This document shows positions 16,136 through 23,096 of a DNA stretch of 24,705 nucleotides, one piece after another. Positions within the stretch are counted from its first letter, which is position 1, and the number at the start of each line of letters is the position of its first letter. The DNA comes from an uncultured Oscillospiraceae bacterium. GTDB taxonomy: Bacteria > Bacillota > Clostridia > Oscillospirales > Ruminococcaceae. The notes beneath the pieces were generated by a model that was not told the DNA's origin, searched no databases, and saw only the letters and a program-made list of their open reading frames with translations. The DNA is taken from assembly GCA_947522735.1 (NCBI GenBank), contig CANNTZ010000036.1, positions 1 through 24,705 of the forward strand. Direction: 5' to 3'. Position numbers and translations under genes: made by a program.

Positions 16136-16720
16136 ATGAACGAGGGCAGATTCTATGCGTATCTCTCAAGGATGAAATATATTGGCCGGTGGGCGCTGAT
16201 GCGCAATTCGCTTAGCGAAAACCTTTGCGAGCACACGCTCGAAACGGCTTATGTGGCCCACGCGCTGGGGCTGATATCCAACCGGCGCTGCGGCGGGAGC
16301 GTCGATATCGAGCGGCTTGTGCTGGCGGCGCTGTATCACGATTGCAGCGAGATACTCACCGGCGACCTGCCGACGCCGGTGAAATATGACAATCCACAGA
16401 TAAAGCAGGCCTATAAGGCGCTGGAGGCGGTGGCGGAGGATAAGCTCGTCTCAATGCTGCCGGAGGATATCCGGGAGGATTACCGCCCGCTGTTCGGTGA
16501 GCAGGAGGACGAAAGGACGGCCGGTCTGCTGCGCGCGGCGGATAAGATATCCGCGGTGATAAAGTGCATCCAGGAGGAAAAGGCCGGAAATATGGAGTTT
16601 GTGCGCGCAAAGGCGGCGCAGCTCGAAACGATAAGGGCGATGGGGCTGCCGGAGGCGGATATATTCGTCGAGGAATTTCTGCCCGCCTATGCGCTTTCAC
16701 TGGACGAGCTTGCCGATTGA
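16136..16720 (+). CDS. yfbR: HD-domain 5'-deoxynucleotidase, YfbR-like
   Basis: YfbR-type enzymes dephosphorylate deoxyribonucleoside 5'-monophosphates using a divalent metal. The 194-aa product starts with the YfbR-like FYAYLSRMKYIGRWALMRN. It keeps the HD metal ligands at H33, H68-D69 and D136, nearly the same numbering as the E. coli enzyme. Length is typical. The ATG follows GGGAGG (16124-16129) at 6 nt. It is followed after 21 nt by a Nudix gene in the same direction, which suggests a small nucleotide-pool operon. No clear promoter is visible after the rpsT terminator. Confidence 0.88.
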   Translation: MNEGRFYAYLSRMKYIGRWALMRNSLSENLCEHTLETAYVAHALGLISNRRCGGSVDIERLVLAALYHDCSEILTGDLPTPVKYDNPQIKQAYKALEAVAEDKLVSMLPEDIREDYRPLFGEQEDERTAGLLRAADKISAVIKCIQEEKAGNMEFVRAKAAQLETIRAMGLPEADIFVEEFLPAYALSLDELAD

Positions 16721-16741
16721 CGGCTTGGGGGGAGAGAAAAA

Positions 16742-17209
16742 ATGGGCGAACGGGTCATGACCGAGCTTACGAACATGGTGATGATTTATGACGAAAGGGG
16801 GCGCGCGCTGGTGCAGGAGCGCCGGCTGCGCTGGAAGGGACTGAGCTTCCCCGGCGGTCACGTCGAACCGAACGAGAGCTTCGCCGCTTCGGCGGTGCGG
16901 GAGATAAAGGAGGAGACGGGGCTGACGGTGAGCGGGCTTGAGCTTTGCGGAGTAGTGGATTGGCTGAACACCGACGACGGCGAGCGATATCTCGTGTTCT
17001 GCTATCGAACGAACAAATTCAGCGGCGAGCTGCTGCCGGAGACGGAGGAGGGCCGGGTGTTCTGGATGGAGCGCGACGAGCTGCTGCGGGTGCGCTCCGA
17101 AAACGGCTTCGAGCGGTATCTGCCGGTGTTTTTGGAGAGCGGATGCAGCGAGATATACGGTCCTGAAAGCTGGAGCACCGGCCAAAAGACGGAGCTGCAA
17201 TATCTGTGA
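16742..17209 (+). CDS. Nudix hydrolase (MutT-like)
   Basis: The 155-aa product has a complete Nudix box from G39 to about residue 61: GHVEPNE, REIKEETG, with R53, E54, E57 and E58 as metal-coordinating positions. Such enzymes cleave nucleoside diphosphates linked to another group; an 8-oxo-dGTP or other (d)NTP pyrophosphatase is plausible, but the substrate is not decided by the sequence. The ATG at 16742 follows GGGGGGAG at about 7 nt; an internal ATG at 16757 is less well placed. Its neighbour is the HD deoxynucleotidase, consistent with nucleotide-pool cleaning. Confidence 0.88.
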   Translation: MGERVMTELTNMVMIYDERGRALVQERRLRWKGLSFPGGHVEPNESFAASAVREIKEETGLTVSGLELCGVVDWLNTDDGERYLVFCYRTNKFSGELLPETEEGRVFWMERDELLRVRSENGFERYLPVFLESGCSEIYGPESWSTGQKTELQYL

Positions 17210-17276
17210 TGCGACGACAGGGATACGGTTTTGACATATATACGGCCGGGACGCAATTTGGACGGGAGCGTTTGGT

Positions 17277-18350
17277 ATGAAGGTATTTGCTATCATAGAA
17301 CCGGGCTATATGGGAAGCGTGTGGGGGCGAACCATCGTCGAGGGGCTTCATGCGGAGTGCACGAAAAAGCGGTACGAGCTGGTGACAGTCACGCAGGAGC
17401 AGCTTGAGGACGTCGAGAAGCGGCTGCTGATAGTCGTCGGCACCTCGATAGTGTGGATAGAGGAGCTGCTGCGGCTGACCGACAGTCAGGGCGTCCACGC
17501 GATACTTGTCAACAACGTGCCGATGAAGATATCCGGCAACATAAGCGGCGTTCACAACAATCACAATCTTGCGACCAAAACGCTGCTGGAATATCTTGTC
17601 GGGAACGGGCGTGGCAGGCTTGCGCTGTTCGGCGTCAACCGCAATTCGCAGGCGGATCTGATAAAGGAGCAGCTTGTGCGGCGGCTTTTGCCGGACGCCG
17701 GGATATACTACAGCGACGGGAGCGTCTCGGAGTGCTGCCGCAGCTTTGAGAAGGACGCGGAGCGCTATAACGGGATAATCTGCGCAAACGATATCGTGGC
17801 GGTCTATCTCGTCAAGCGGCTGCTTGCAAGGGGCGCGCGCATACCGGAGGATTACGCAATAGTAAGCTACGGCGGCTCGATGCTTGCGGAGCTGATAAAG
17901 CCGTCGCTGACGACGGTGCGGCTGGACTATAACGAGATGGGGCGGCAGGCGGTGCTGCTCTATGCAAGCCTGCTGCGCAACCCGGATAACGTCTCGGCGG
18001 TGACGAGCATCGCCTGCGATATTATTGAACGCGAGAGCACTCGCGGCATCTCCGGCGACAGCGGGGTAACGCTCACGGACGTCTACCAAAGCCCGGAGCA
18101 CAACATCGACTTCATCGCCGACCCCGATATCGGTCCGCTGATGGACGTCGAGGTGGCGCTGACGGAGTGCGGCAGAACGGATATCGATATAATCCGCGGG
18201 CTTATCGGCGGCAGACGGCTCAGCGAGCTTGCGGATGCACTGTTTATCTCCGAAAGCACGCTGAAATACCGTATAAAACAACTGCTCCAGCGATTCGGCT
18301 GCGACCAGAGACGCGGGCTGGTCGAAAAGCTTGGAGCATATATAAAATAA
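17277..18350 (+). CDS. Transcription regulator: periplasmic-binding-protein-like sensor plus C-terminal HTH
   Basis: The 357-aa product begins directly with a LacI/ribose-binding-type sensor fold (about 1-250). It has FAIIEPGYMGSVWG at the start, NNHNLATKTLLEYLV in the middle, and the CANDIVAVYLVKRL and PSLTTVRLDYNEMGRQAV segments typical of LacI effector domains. It lacks the N-terminal LacI helix-turn-helix. A C-terminal helix-turn-helix is visible at about 313-342 (ISESTLKYRIKQLLQRFG), resembling LuxR/GerE or PucR output domains. The linker at about 255-305 is of unknown kind. The ATG follows GGGAG at 8 nt. It is likely a cytoplasmic sugar-responsive regulator of the transport genes about 1 kb away; that target is inferred. 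No transmembrane segment or signal peptide is seen. Confidence 0.8.
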   Translation: MKVFAIIEPGYMGSVWGRTIVEGLHAECTKKRYELVTVTQEQLEDVEKRLLIVVGTSIVWIEELLRLTDSQGVHAILVNNVPMKISGNISGVHNNHNLATKTLLEYLVGNGRGRLALFGVNRNSQADLIKEQLVRRLLPDAGIYYSDGSVSECCRSFEKDAERYNGIICANDIVAVYLVKRLLARGARIPEDYAIVSYGGSMLAELIKPSLTTVRLDYNEMGRQAVLLYASLLRNPDNVSAVTSIACDIIERESTRGISGDSGVTLTDVYQSPEHNIDFIADPDIGPLMDVEVALTECGRTDIDIIRGLIGGRRLSELADALFISESTLKYRIKQLLQRFGCDQRRGLVEKLGAYIK

Positions 18351-18389
18351 TATATTATACCACAAAATAATATTGAAAACAAGACTAAT

Positions 18390-18441
18390 ATTGGCGCAGC
18401 TTTTTAGATTTATATAATCTTGCTAAAAAGGCTGCGCCAAT
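18390..18441. repeat. 52-bp hairpin between convergent regulator genes
   Basis: ATTGGCGCAGC (18390-18400) pairs perfectly with GCTGCGCCAAT (18431-18441). The stem continues with TTTTTAG (18401-18407) against CTAAAAA (18423-18429), leaving one bulged G at 18430. The AT-rich loop includes TATAAT (18413-18418). A second TATAAT (18444-18449) lies just outside, 18 nt from TTGCTA (18420-18425). It sits between the convergent hybrid regulator and AraC genes. It may serve both as a terminator, although U-tails are poor, or it may be an interspersed element. Confidence 0.75.
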
Positions 18442-18482
18442 GCTATAATTTAATAAGAAACAATATGGGAAACAGAATTGAG

Positions 18483-18544
18483 TGTAACATTTTTTTTGAA
18501 TTACACAGACAATGATGTTTCTGTTGTTTTAATAGAATGTTACA
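18483..18544. repeat. Inverted repeat at the 3' end of the AraC gene
   Basis: TGTAACATT (18483-18491) and AATGTTACA (18536-18544) are perfect 9-bp arms, 44 nt apart. A nested pair GTGTAA (18482-18487)/TTACAC (18501-18506) overlaps the left arm, giving an alternative fold. Read on the minus strand, this lies immediately after the AraC stop codon and could be its 3' end structure, but no T-tail follows the outer stem. Confidence 0.5.
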
Positions 18545-18549
18545 AAAAT

Positions 18550-19314
18550 TTACGGGGCGTGCTTGAGCGCTTCGCGATAAGCGCTGGGCGAGACGCCGTA
18601 AAACCGGCGGAAGGCGCGAGAGAATTGCAGCGAATCTCCGTAGCCGACGGCGTAGGATATCTCGGATATCGAAAAGCTCTCGGCAAGCAGCTTGGCGGCG
18701 CGCTCCATCCGCAGGCGCATAAGGTATTCCTGAGGAGAGATGCCCTCCTGCTCATAAAAAAGGTTGCGGAGATAGGCGCGCGAGATGTTGAGCCGGTTGG
18801 CGACCTGATTTATGGTTATGCCATACTGATGACGATCCTGTATAATCAGCTTGGCGCGGTCGACGTAGCTCAGAGCATGACGCTTTTCGTCAAGCTTGAT
18901 GAAGTCTGCGACTATCTTGAGAAAAACGCCCATCAACGCAAGCTCGTCGGAGGCATTGAAGGCGTCGAAGGGCTGTTTGCACATCATGCTGAGTTTTTTG
19001 GCGTCAGAGAGATGATCCCACGTGAAAACGCAGCTATCGAAGCTCATCATGTCAATTAGCTGCTCAAAATCCTCGCCGGCGCCGTTGATGTAGCTATAGG
19101 TCCAGGGGTCGTCGCGGTCCGGGTAGTAGTCGCACCAGCGGTTGGCGCGGCAGATGAAGCCCTGACCGGTGGTGAGCTGGCGTCCGTTGAAATAGCCCTT
19201 GCCGCTCTCTATCATGTGTATCATATTGCAGCCGGATATCTGGTGTATCCTTTCCTTGTCGGGCATACACTGTTCATAGCCGATTCGCGTGATCTGAAAA
19301 TTCAGCTTGTTCAT
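18550..19314 (-). CDS. AraC-family transcriptional regulator
   Basis: The 254-aa product has an N-terminal cupin-like ligand domain (about 1-145) and a C-terminal AraC DNA-binding domain (about 149-250). The latter contains two helix-turn-helices: ITINQVANRLNISRAYLRNL, then the signature around ISEISYAVGYGDSLQFSRAF and RFYGVSPSAYRE. Such proteins usually activate sugar-use genes on binding a sugar. The gene diverges from the beta-helix/ABC transporter operon, whose promoter has a good -10 but a weak -35, as expected for an activator-dependent promoter. The start ATG (19314) has AAGGGG about 10 nt upstream on the minus strand. Target and ligand are inferred from context only. Confidence 0.92.
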   Translation of the reverse strand: MNKLNFQITRIGYEQCMPDKERIHQISGCNMIHMIESGKGYFNGRQLTTGQGFICRANRWCDYYPDRDDPWTYSYINGAGEDFEQLIDMMSFDSCVFTWDHLSDAKKLSMMCKQPFDAFNASDELALMGVFLKIVADFIKLDEKRHALSYVDRAKLIIQDRHQYGITINQVANRLNISRAYLRNLFYEQEGISPQEYLMRLRMERAAKLLAESFSISEISYAVGYGDSLQFSRAFRRFYGVSPSAYREALKHAP

Positions 19315-19339
19315 TCAAGGAGCACCCCTTTCATGTACG

Positions 19340-19369
19340 ATTTTACCATATACACATACGAAAAAGCAA
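19340..19369 (-). promoter_or_regulatory. Probable promoter of the AraC gene
   Basis: On the minus strand TTGCTT (19364-19369) and TAAAAT (19340-19345) are spaced by 18 nt. The inverted pair TACCAT (19344-19349)/ATGGTA (19369-19374) brackets this promoter and could be an operator, for example for AraC autoregulation. Confidence 0.4.
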
Positions 19370-19393
19370 TGGTATCAGAAAATTTTAATATGT

Positions 19394-19399
19394 TATAAT
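19394..19399 (+). promoter_or_regulatory. -10 box of the sugar-use operon, weak -35
   Basis: A perfect TATAAT lies about 45 nt upstream of the beta-helix gene start. No good -35 box is present 16-18 nt upstream (GGTATC or GTATCA at best). This fits a promoter that needs an activator such as the divergent AraC protein. Confidence 0.5.
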
Positions 19400-19443
19400 T
19401 GTTATAGACCAAATGTACAAATACACTTGGAGATGTGGAGAAA

Positions 19444-21063
19444 ATGATGAAAACAAAGGTGTTCAAATCCGGAACGGTTTTTGAGAGCAACTGTACATAT
19501 GTTGCGGATCGCAAAATTTACGACATATATCCCCAGGACGCCGCAGGCACGCTGCACTATTGGTGGAGCACACGCGGGGAGGCGCCAGCCGCGGCGTTCA
19601 TCATGAGAGACGTCGAGAACGTGACGGTCGATCTCGGCGGAGCAAAGCTCGTTTTCCACGGCAGGATACTCCCGTTCGCGGTCTACAACTGCAAAAACGT
19701 GGTATTCAGGAATTTTTCAATAGATTACGACCGTCCTTTTTACACGCAGGGCGTCATCACCGAGGCGGCTCCCGGCTCGATAGTCATCGATATCCCGGAG
19801 CGGTTCGGCTACCGTGTGGAGGATACCTACTTCATCGCCACCAGCGACACCTGGGAGAACAGGGTCAACCGCGGAGACATACTCGCACAGGTCTACGACG
19901 AGAGCACAGGCCGCATCGACGGGAGTGTGCCGACCTTTCTGGGGCTGATTGGCGAGGAGATTTTTCCGGGCGAAAACCCGCCGTTGCCGATACACCATCT
20001 GCGCGCCTACGCTCTGGATGGACGCAAGGTGAGATTTACCGGCTGTCCCGACTGGTTTAGGCCGAGAGTCGGCGAGATATTTGTATTCACCCACGAGGAT
20101 CGCGCAAAAGCAGGCTTCATCGTGGAGGAATCCGAGAGCATGAGCTTCGAAAATATACGCTTCCTGCATTGCGGCGCGATGGCGTTCATGGCAAATCTCT
20201 GCCGCGACCTCACCTTCCGCAACTTTAGCTGCTATATCGACGAGGAGTGCGCGGGGCGCATGATTTCCGTCAACGCGGACATCATACACGGATTTCACTG
20301 CGACGGCAAGGTGCTCGTCGAGGACTGCCGCTTTGAGAACATGCTGGATGACAGCTTCAACATTCACGGGAACTACACCGTCTGCCGCAGGCTGGACGGA
20401 GAGCGCGACATGACCGTTGAAAACATGGCGCACGGACTTACCGACATGCGCTATTACCTGCCGGGCGACAAAATCAATATCTACCGCGGAAGCACGCAGG
20501 AGCTGAAGGGCGTCTACACCGTGGAGAGCGCAGAATATCTGCCGGGAAGCAGGCGGATGCAGCTTGTCCGCGTGGCGGAGCCGGTTGAGAGCTTTGCGGA
20601 GGGAGATATCGTCGAGAGCCAGAGGATGCCGGAGATAGAGATACGTCGCTGCGTATCCGCAAAGGCGAGAGGCCACATGCGCCTTTCAAGCGGTAAGCGA
20701 ACCGTCGTGGAGGATTGCGTGTTCGAGAAGAGCATGATAATGTTCACCGGCGACACCAACTACTGGTACGAGAACGCGCCGGTGCGCGACATGACAATCA
20801 GAAACTGCCGCTTTGAGAATTTTCCGGAGCTTAGCGTCATAATTGGCGGCGCGGCGTTTGAGGCGACCAAAAAGGCACCGTATTACTACAAAAATATCCG
20901 TATTCTCGACAACGTTTTTGAAAACTGCGGACAGAGCATCGTTGACCTGAGGAATGCCGACGGCGTGGAGATCAGTGGAAACAGGGTCTACGACGCCGGA
21001 GGGCAGGAGCTGACCGGCGGCCGCGTGACAGTGACGGCGTGCAGAAATGTCAGGATCGATTGA
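19444..21063 (+). CDS. Right-handed parallel beta-helix protein, GH110-like glycosidase
   Basis: The 539-aa product is a repetitive beta-helix protein, with recurring units such as VTVDLGGAKLVF, VVFRNFSIDYD, LTFRNFSCYID, VLVEDCRFENM, MTIRNCRFENF and IRILDNVFENC. LVFHGRILPFAVYNCKNV near the start and a D302-D303 pair followed by FNIHG (H308) recall GH110 alpha-1,3-galactosidases, in which a DD...NVHG segment is part of the active-site region. That match is from memory of the family and not proven. No signal peptide is present, so the enzyme should act in the cytoplasm. The start could be ATG 19444 or 19447 (GGAG at 19437-19440), or GTG 19435. It heads an operon with two sugar permeases and a binding protein. 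Confidence 0.7.
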   Translation: MMKTKVFKSGTVFESNCTYVADRKIYDIYPQDAAGTLHYWWSTRGEAPAAAFIMRDVENVTVDLGGAKLVFHGRILPFAVYNCKNVVFRNFSIDYDRPFYTQGVITEAAPGSIVIDIPERFGYRVEDTYFIATSDTWENRVNRGDILAQVYDESTGRIDGSVPTFLGLIGEEIFPGENPPLPIHHLRAYALDGRKVRFTGCPDWFRPRVGEIFVFTHEDRAKAGFIVEESESMSFENIRFLHCGAMAFMANLCRDLTFRNFSCYIDEECAGRMISVNADIIHGFHCDGKVLVEDCRFENMLDDSFNIHGNYTVCRRLDGERDMTVENMAHGLTDMRYYLPGDKINIYRGSTQELKGVYTVESAEYLPGSRRMQLVRVAEPVESFAEGDIVESQRMPEIEIRRCVSAKARGHMRLSSGKRTVVEDCVFEKSMIMFTGDTNYWYENAPVRDMTIRNCRFENFPELSVIIGGAAFEATKKAPYYYKNIRILDNVFENCGQSIVDLRNADGVEISGNRVYDAGGQELTGGRVTVTACRNVRID

Positions 21064-21113
21064 GTTGCAGGACTCTGACAGGTGATATATAAATGAAGCA
21101 GGAGGTAATATTA

Positions 21114-22049
21114 GTGAAGAAGGACATGAAGACCGGCGGAAAGGGGTCGGACTTCGGCAGGTATATGCGCGATTACGGCGAGCTGTACCTGCTGGTGATA
21201 CCGGCGGTGGTGTTCACGCTGATATTCTGCTACTGGCCGATGTACGGCGTGCAGATAGCGTTCAAGAGCTACTCCTTCGCCGACGGGATGTTCGGGAGTA
21301 AATGGGTGGGCTTTGCGCACTTTGAGCGCTTTTTCTCCTCGCCGAACTTCTGGAAGATCCTCAGGAACACGCTGTGCATCAGCCTTTACGGCATGGCGGT
21401 GGGATTCCCGCTGCCAATAATACTGGCGCTTATGCTCAACGAAACGGCCAACCAGAAGTTCAAAAAGACGGTGCAGATGATAACCTATATGCCGTACTTC
21501 ATCTCGACGGTCGCGGTCTGCGGCATGCTGCTGCTGTTTCTCAAGAAGGACACCGGCGTGATAAACGCTGTTGTCGCGCTGTTTGGAGGCGAGAGGAAGG
21601 ACTTTATAGCTCTGCCGGGGTACTTCTGGTCTATATCGGTGTGGTCCGGCGTGTGGCAGGGAGTGGGCTGGAGCTCGATCATCTACATAGCGGCGCTCTC
21701 CGGCGTGAGTCAGGAGCTGGTTGAGGCGGCCACCATAGACGGCGCGAACCGGTTTCAGAAGATATGGTACGTCGATATTCCGGCCATCCGTCCGACGATG
21801 GTCATCCTGCTGATACTTAGCTGCGGCTCGCTGCTCAACGTCGGCTCGGAAAAAACGCTGCTTTTGCAGAACTCGCTGAATATGGATATGTCGGAGGTAA
21901 TCTCCACCTACGTCTACCGTCAGGGCATACTCAACGCGCAGTATGACTATACGACCGCCGTCGGCCTGTTCAACAGCATTGTTAACGTGGCGCTGCTGGT
22001 GCTGACGAACACCATTTGCCGCAGGGTCGGCGAGACGTCGATGTGGTAA
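21114..22049 (+). CDS. ABC transporter permease, LplB/CUT1 type
   Basis: The 311-aa product is an integral membrane permease for oligosaccharide uptake. It has about six membrane segments (the first at LYLLVIPAVVFTLIFCYWPM), the YGVQIAFKSYS segment typical of LplB/YteP-like permeases, and the EAA loop starting at E204 (EAATIDGANRFQKIWYVDIP), which contacts the ATPase. I chose GTG 21114, 8 nt after AGGAGG (21100-21105); ATG 21093 would add seven residues and has only a poor AGGTGA upstream. It is followed 13 nt later by the second permease. Confidence 0.9.
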   Translation: MKKDMKTGGKGSDFGRYMRDYGELYLLVIPAVVFTLIFCYWPMYGVQIAFKSYSFADGMFGSKWVGFAHFERFFSSPNFWKILRNTLCISLYGMAVGFPLPIILALMLNETANQKFKKTVQMITYMPYFISTVAVCGMLLLFLKKDTGVINAVVALFGGERKDFIALPGYFWSISVWSGVWQGVGWSSIIYIAALSGVSQELVEAATIDGANRFQKIWYVDIPAIRPTMVILLILSCGSLLNVGSEKTLLLQNSLNMDMSEVISTYVYRQGILNAQYDYTTAVGLFNSIVNVALLVLTNTICRRVGETSMW

Positions 22050-22062
22050 GGAGATGATGAAG

Positions 22063-22983
22063 ATGGCGAAAAGAAAAAGAATGAGAACACGCTTTGACGT
22101 CGTGTTCGATACAGTCAATACGGTACTGCTCGTGATAATCGTGCTCATCATGCTCTATCCGATGTATTTCACAGTCATCGCGTCCTTCAGCGACCCGAAC
22201 CAGGTGCAGACCGGCAAGGCGTTTCTTTTGATCAAGGGCTTCAACATCGACGCCTACTACAACGTTTTCAAGAACAAAAACATCTGGACCGGCTATCTCA
22301 ACAGCATTTATTACACCATTCTCGGCACGCTTGCCGGACTGTCCGGAACCGTCACCTGCGCATATGCAATGTCGCGCAAATATCTGCGCGGCAGGAAGGT
22401 GCTGATGGTGTTCTTCATGATAACGATGTACTTTGGCGGCGGACTTATCCCAAGCTACCTTGTCAACCAGACGCTGCATCTGGTCAACACCAGAACGCTG
22501 ATGATAATCGGCGGCTTCTTCAGCGTGTATAACATGATAATCGTCCGAACATTCTATCAGACCAACTTCCCGGACGAGATATACGAGGCGGCGAAGATAG
22601 ACGGCTGCCGGGAGCTGGGGATCTTCTTCAGGATGGCGCTGCCGCTTTCGGGAGCGATAATCGCGGTCATCGCGCTGTATAACGCAGTGGGGCAGTGGAA
22701 CTCCTACTTTGGAGCGCTCATCTACCTCTCCGACCAGAAGAAGTGGCCGTTGCAGCTAATCCTGCGCAACATCCTCATCCAGAATCAGGGCATGGGCATA
22801 GACATGGATCGCCTGAAATCGGCGTCCGCGGACGAGCTGGCAATGATGCTGAAGAAGCAGCAGCTTGCCGAGACGATGAAGTATTCGCTGATCTTCATCT
22901 CCTCGCTGCCGATGCTCATCGCCTATCCGTTCGTACAGAAATACTTTGTCAAGGGCGTAATGATCGGCTCAATCAAGGGCTGA
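22063..22983 (+). CDS. ABC transporter permease, LplC/YtcP (MalG-like) type
   Basis: The 306-aa product is the second subunit of the CUT1 importer. It has about six membrane segments, including VNTVLLVIIVLIMLYPMYF and the YFGGGLIPSYLV segment typical of YtcP/LplC. The EAA loop starts at E175 (EAAKIDGCRELGIFFRMALP), and the C-terminus is PFVQKYFVKGVMIGSIKG, as in the family. I chose ATG 22063, 9 nt after AAGGAG (22048-22053); the ATGs at 22054 and 22057 are too close to it. No ATPase gene is visible, so a shared MsmX-like ATPase probably serves this transporter. Confidence 0.92.
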   Translation: MAKRKRMRTRFDVVFDTVNTVLLVIIVLIMLYPMYFTVIASFSDPNQVQTGKAFLLIKGFNIDAYYNVFKNKNIWTGYLNSIYYTILGTLAGLSGTVTCAYAMSRKYLRGRKVLMVFFMITMYFGGGLIPSYLVNQTLHLVNTRTLMIIGGFFSVYNMIIVRTFYQTNFPDEIYEAAKIDGCRELGIFFRMALPLSGAIIAVIALYNAVGQWNSYFGALIYLSDQKKWPLQLILRNILIQNQGMGIDMDRLKSASADELAMMLKKQQLAETMKYSLIFISSLPMLIAYPFVQKYFVKGVMIGSIKG

Positions 22984-23096
22984 TGAGACTATTCACAGCA
23001 GGTTATCGCGCGGAGCCCGCCGCCATGAACGAAGCAGCAGACGGCGCGGCCGCGATGATAATAAATAAAAAAGCAGAAAAGGAGAACAGAACATGA
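22983..23096 (+). CDS. Possible 37-aa ORF between permease and binding protein
   Basis: An ATG overlapping the permease stop (TGATG) opens a 37-codon frame whose TGA overlaps the binding-protein start (ATGA). The product would be alanine-, lysine- and glutamate-rich with no membrane segment or motif. Its ribosome-binding site is doubtful (AAGGG only 3 nt away); an internal ATG at 23025 has GGAG at 9 nt and would give 23 aa. Junctions on both sides suggest translational coupling, but chance is possible. I do not recognise it. Confidence 0.25.
   Translation: MRLFTAGYRAEPAAMNEAADGAAAMIINKKAEKENRT

Noticed and set aside
17231..17259. TTGACA upstream of the hybrid regulator as a promoter
   Set aside because: The -35 is perfect but the element 17 nt downstream is CAATTT, a poor -10, so I do not annotate a promoter.
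17019..18365. 448-codon minus-strand frame antisense to the hybrid regulator
   Set aside because: Product is Arg/His/Ala-rich with no family signature, and the plus-strand frame has clear sensor and HTH motifs.
18478..19059. 193-codon plus-strand frame antisense to AraC
   Set aside because: AraC on the minus strand has two intact HTH motifs; the plus frame is its shadow and starts inside an inverted repeat.
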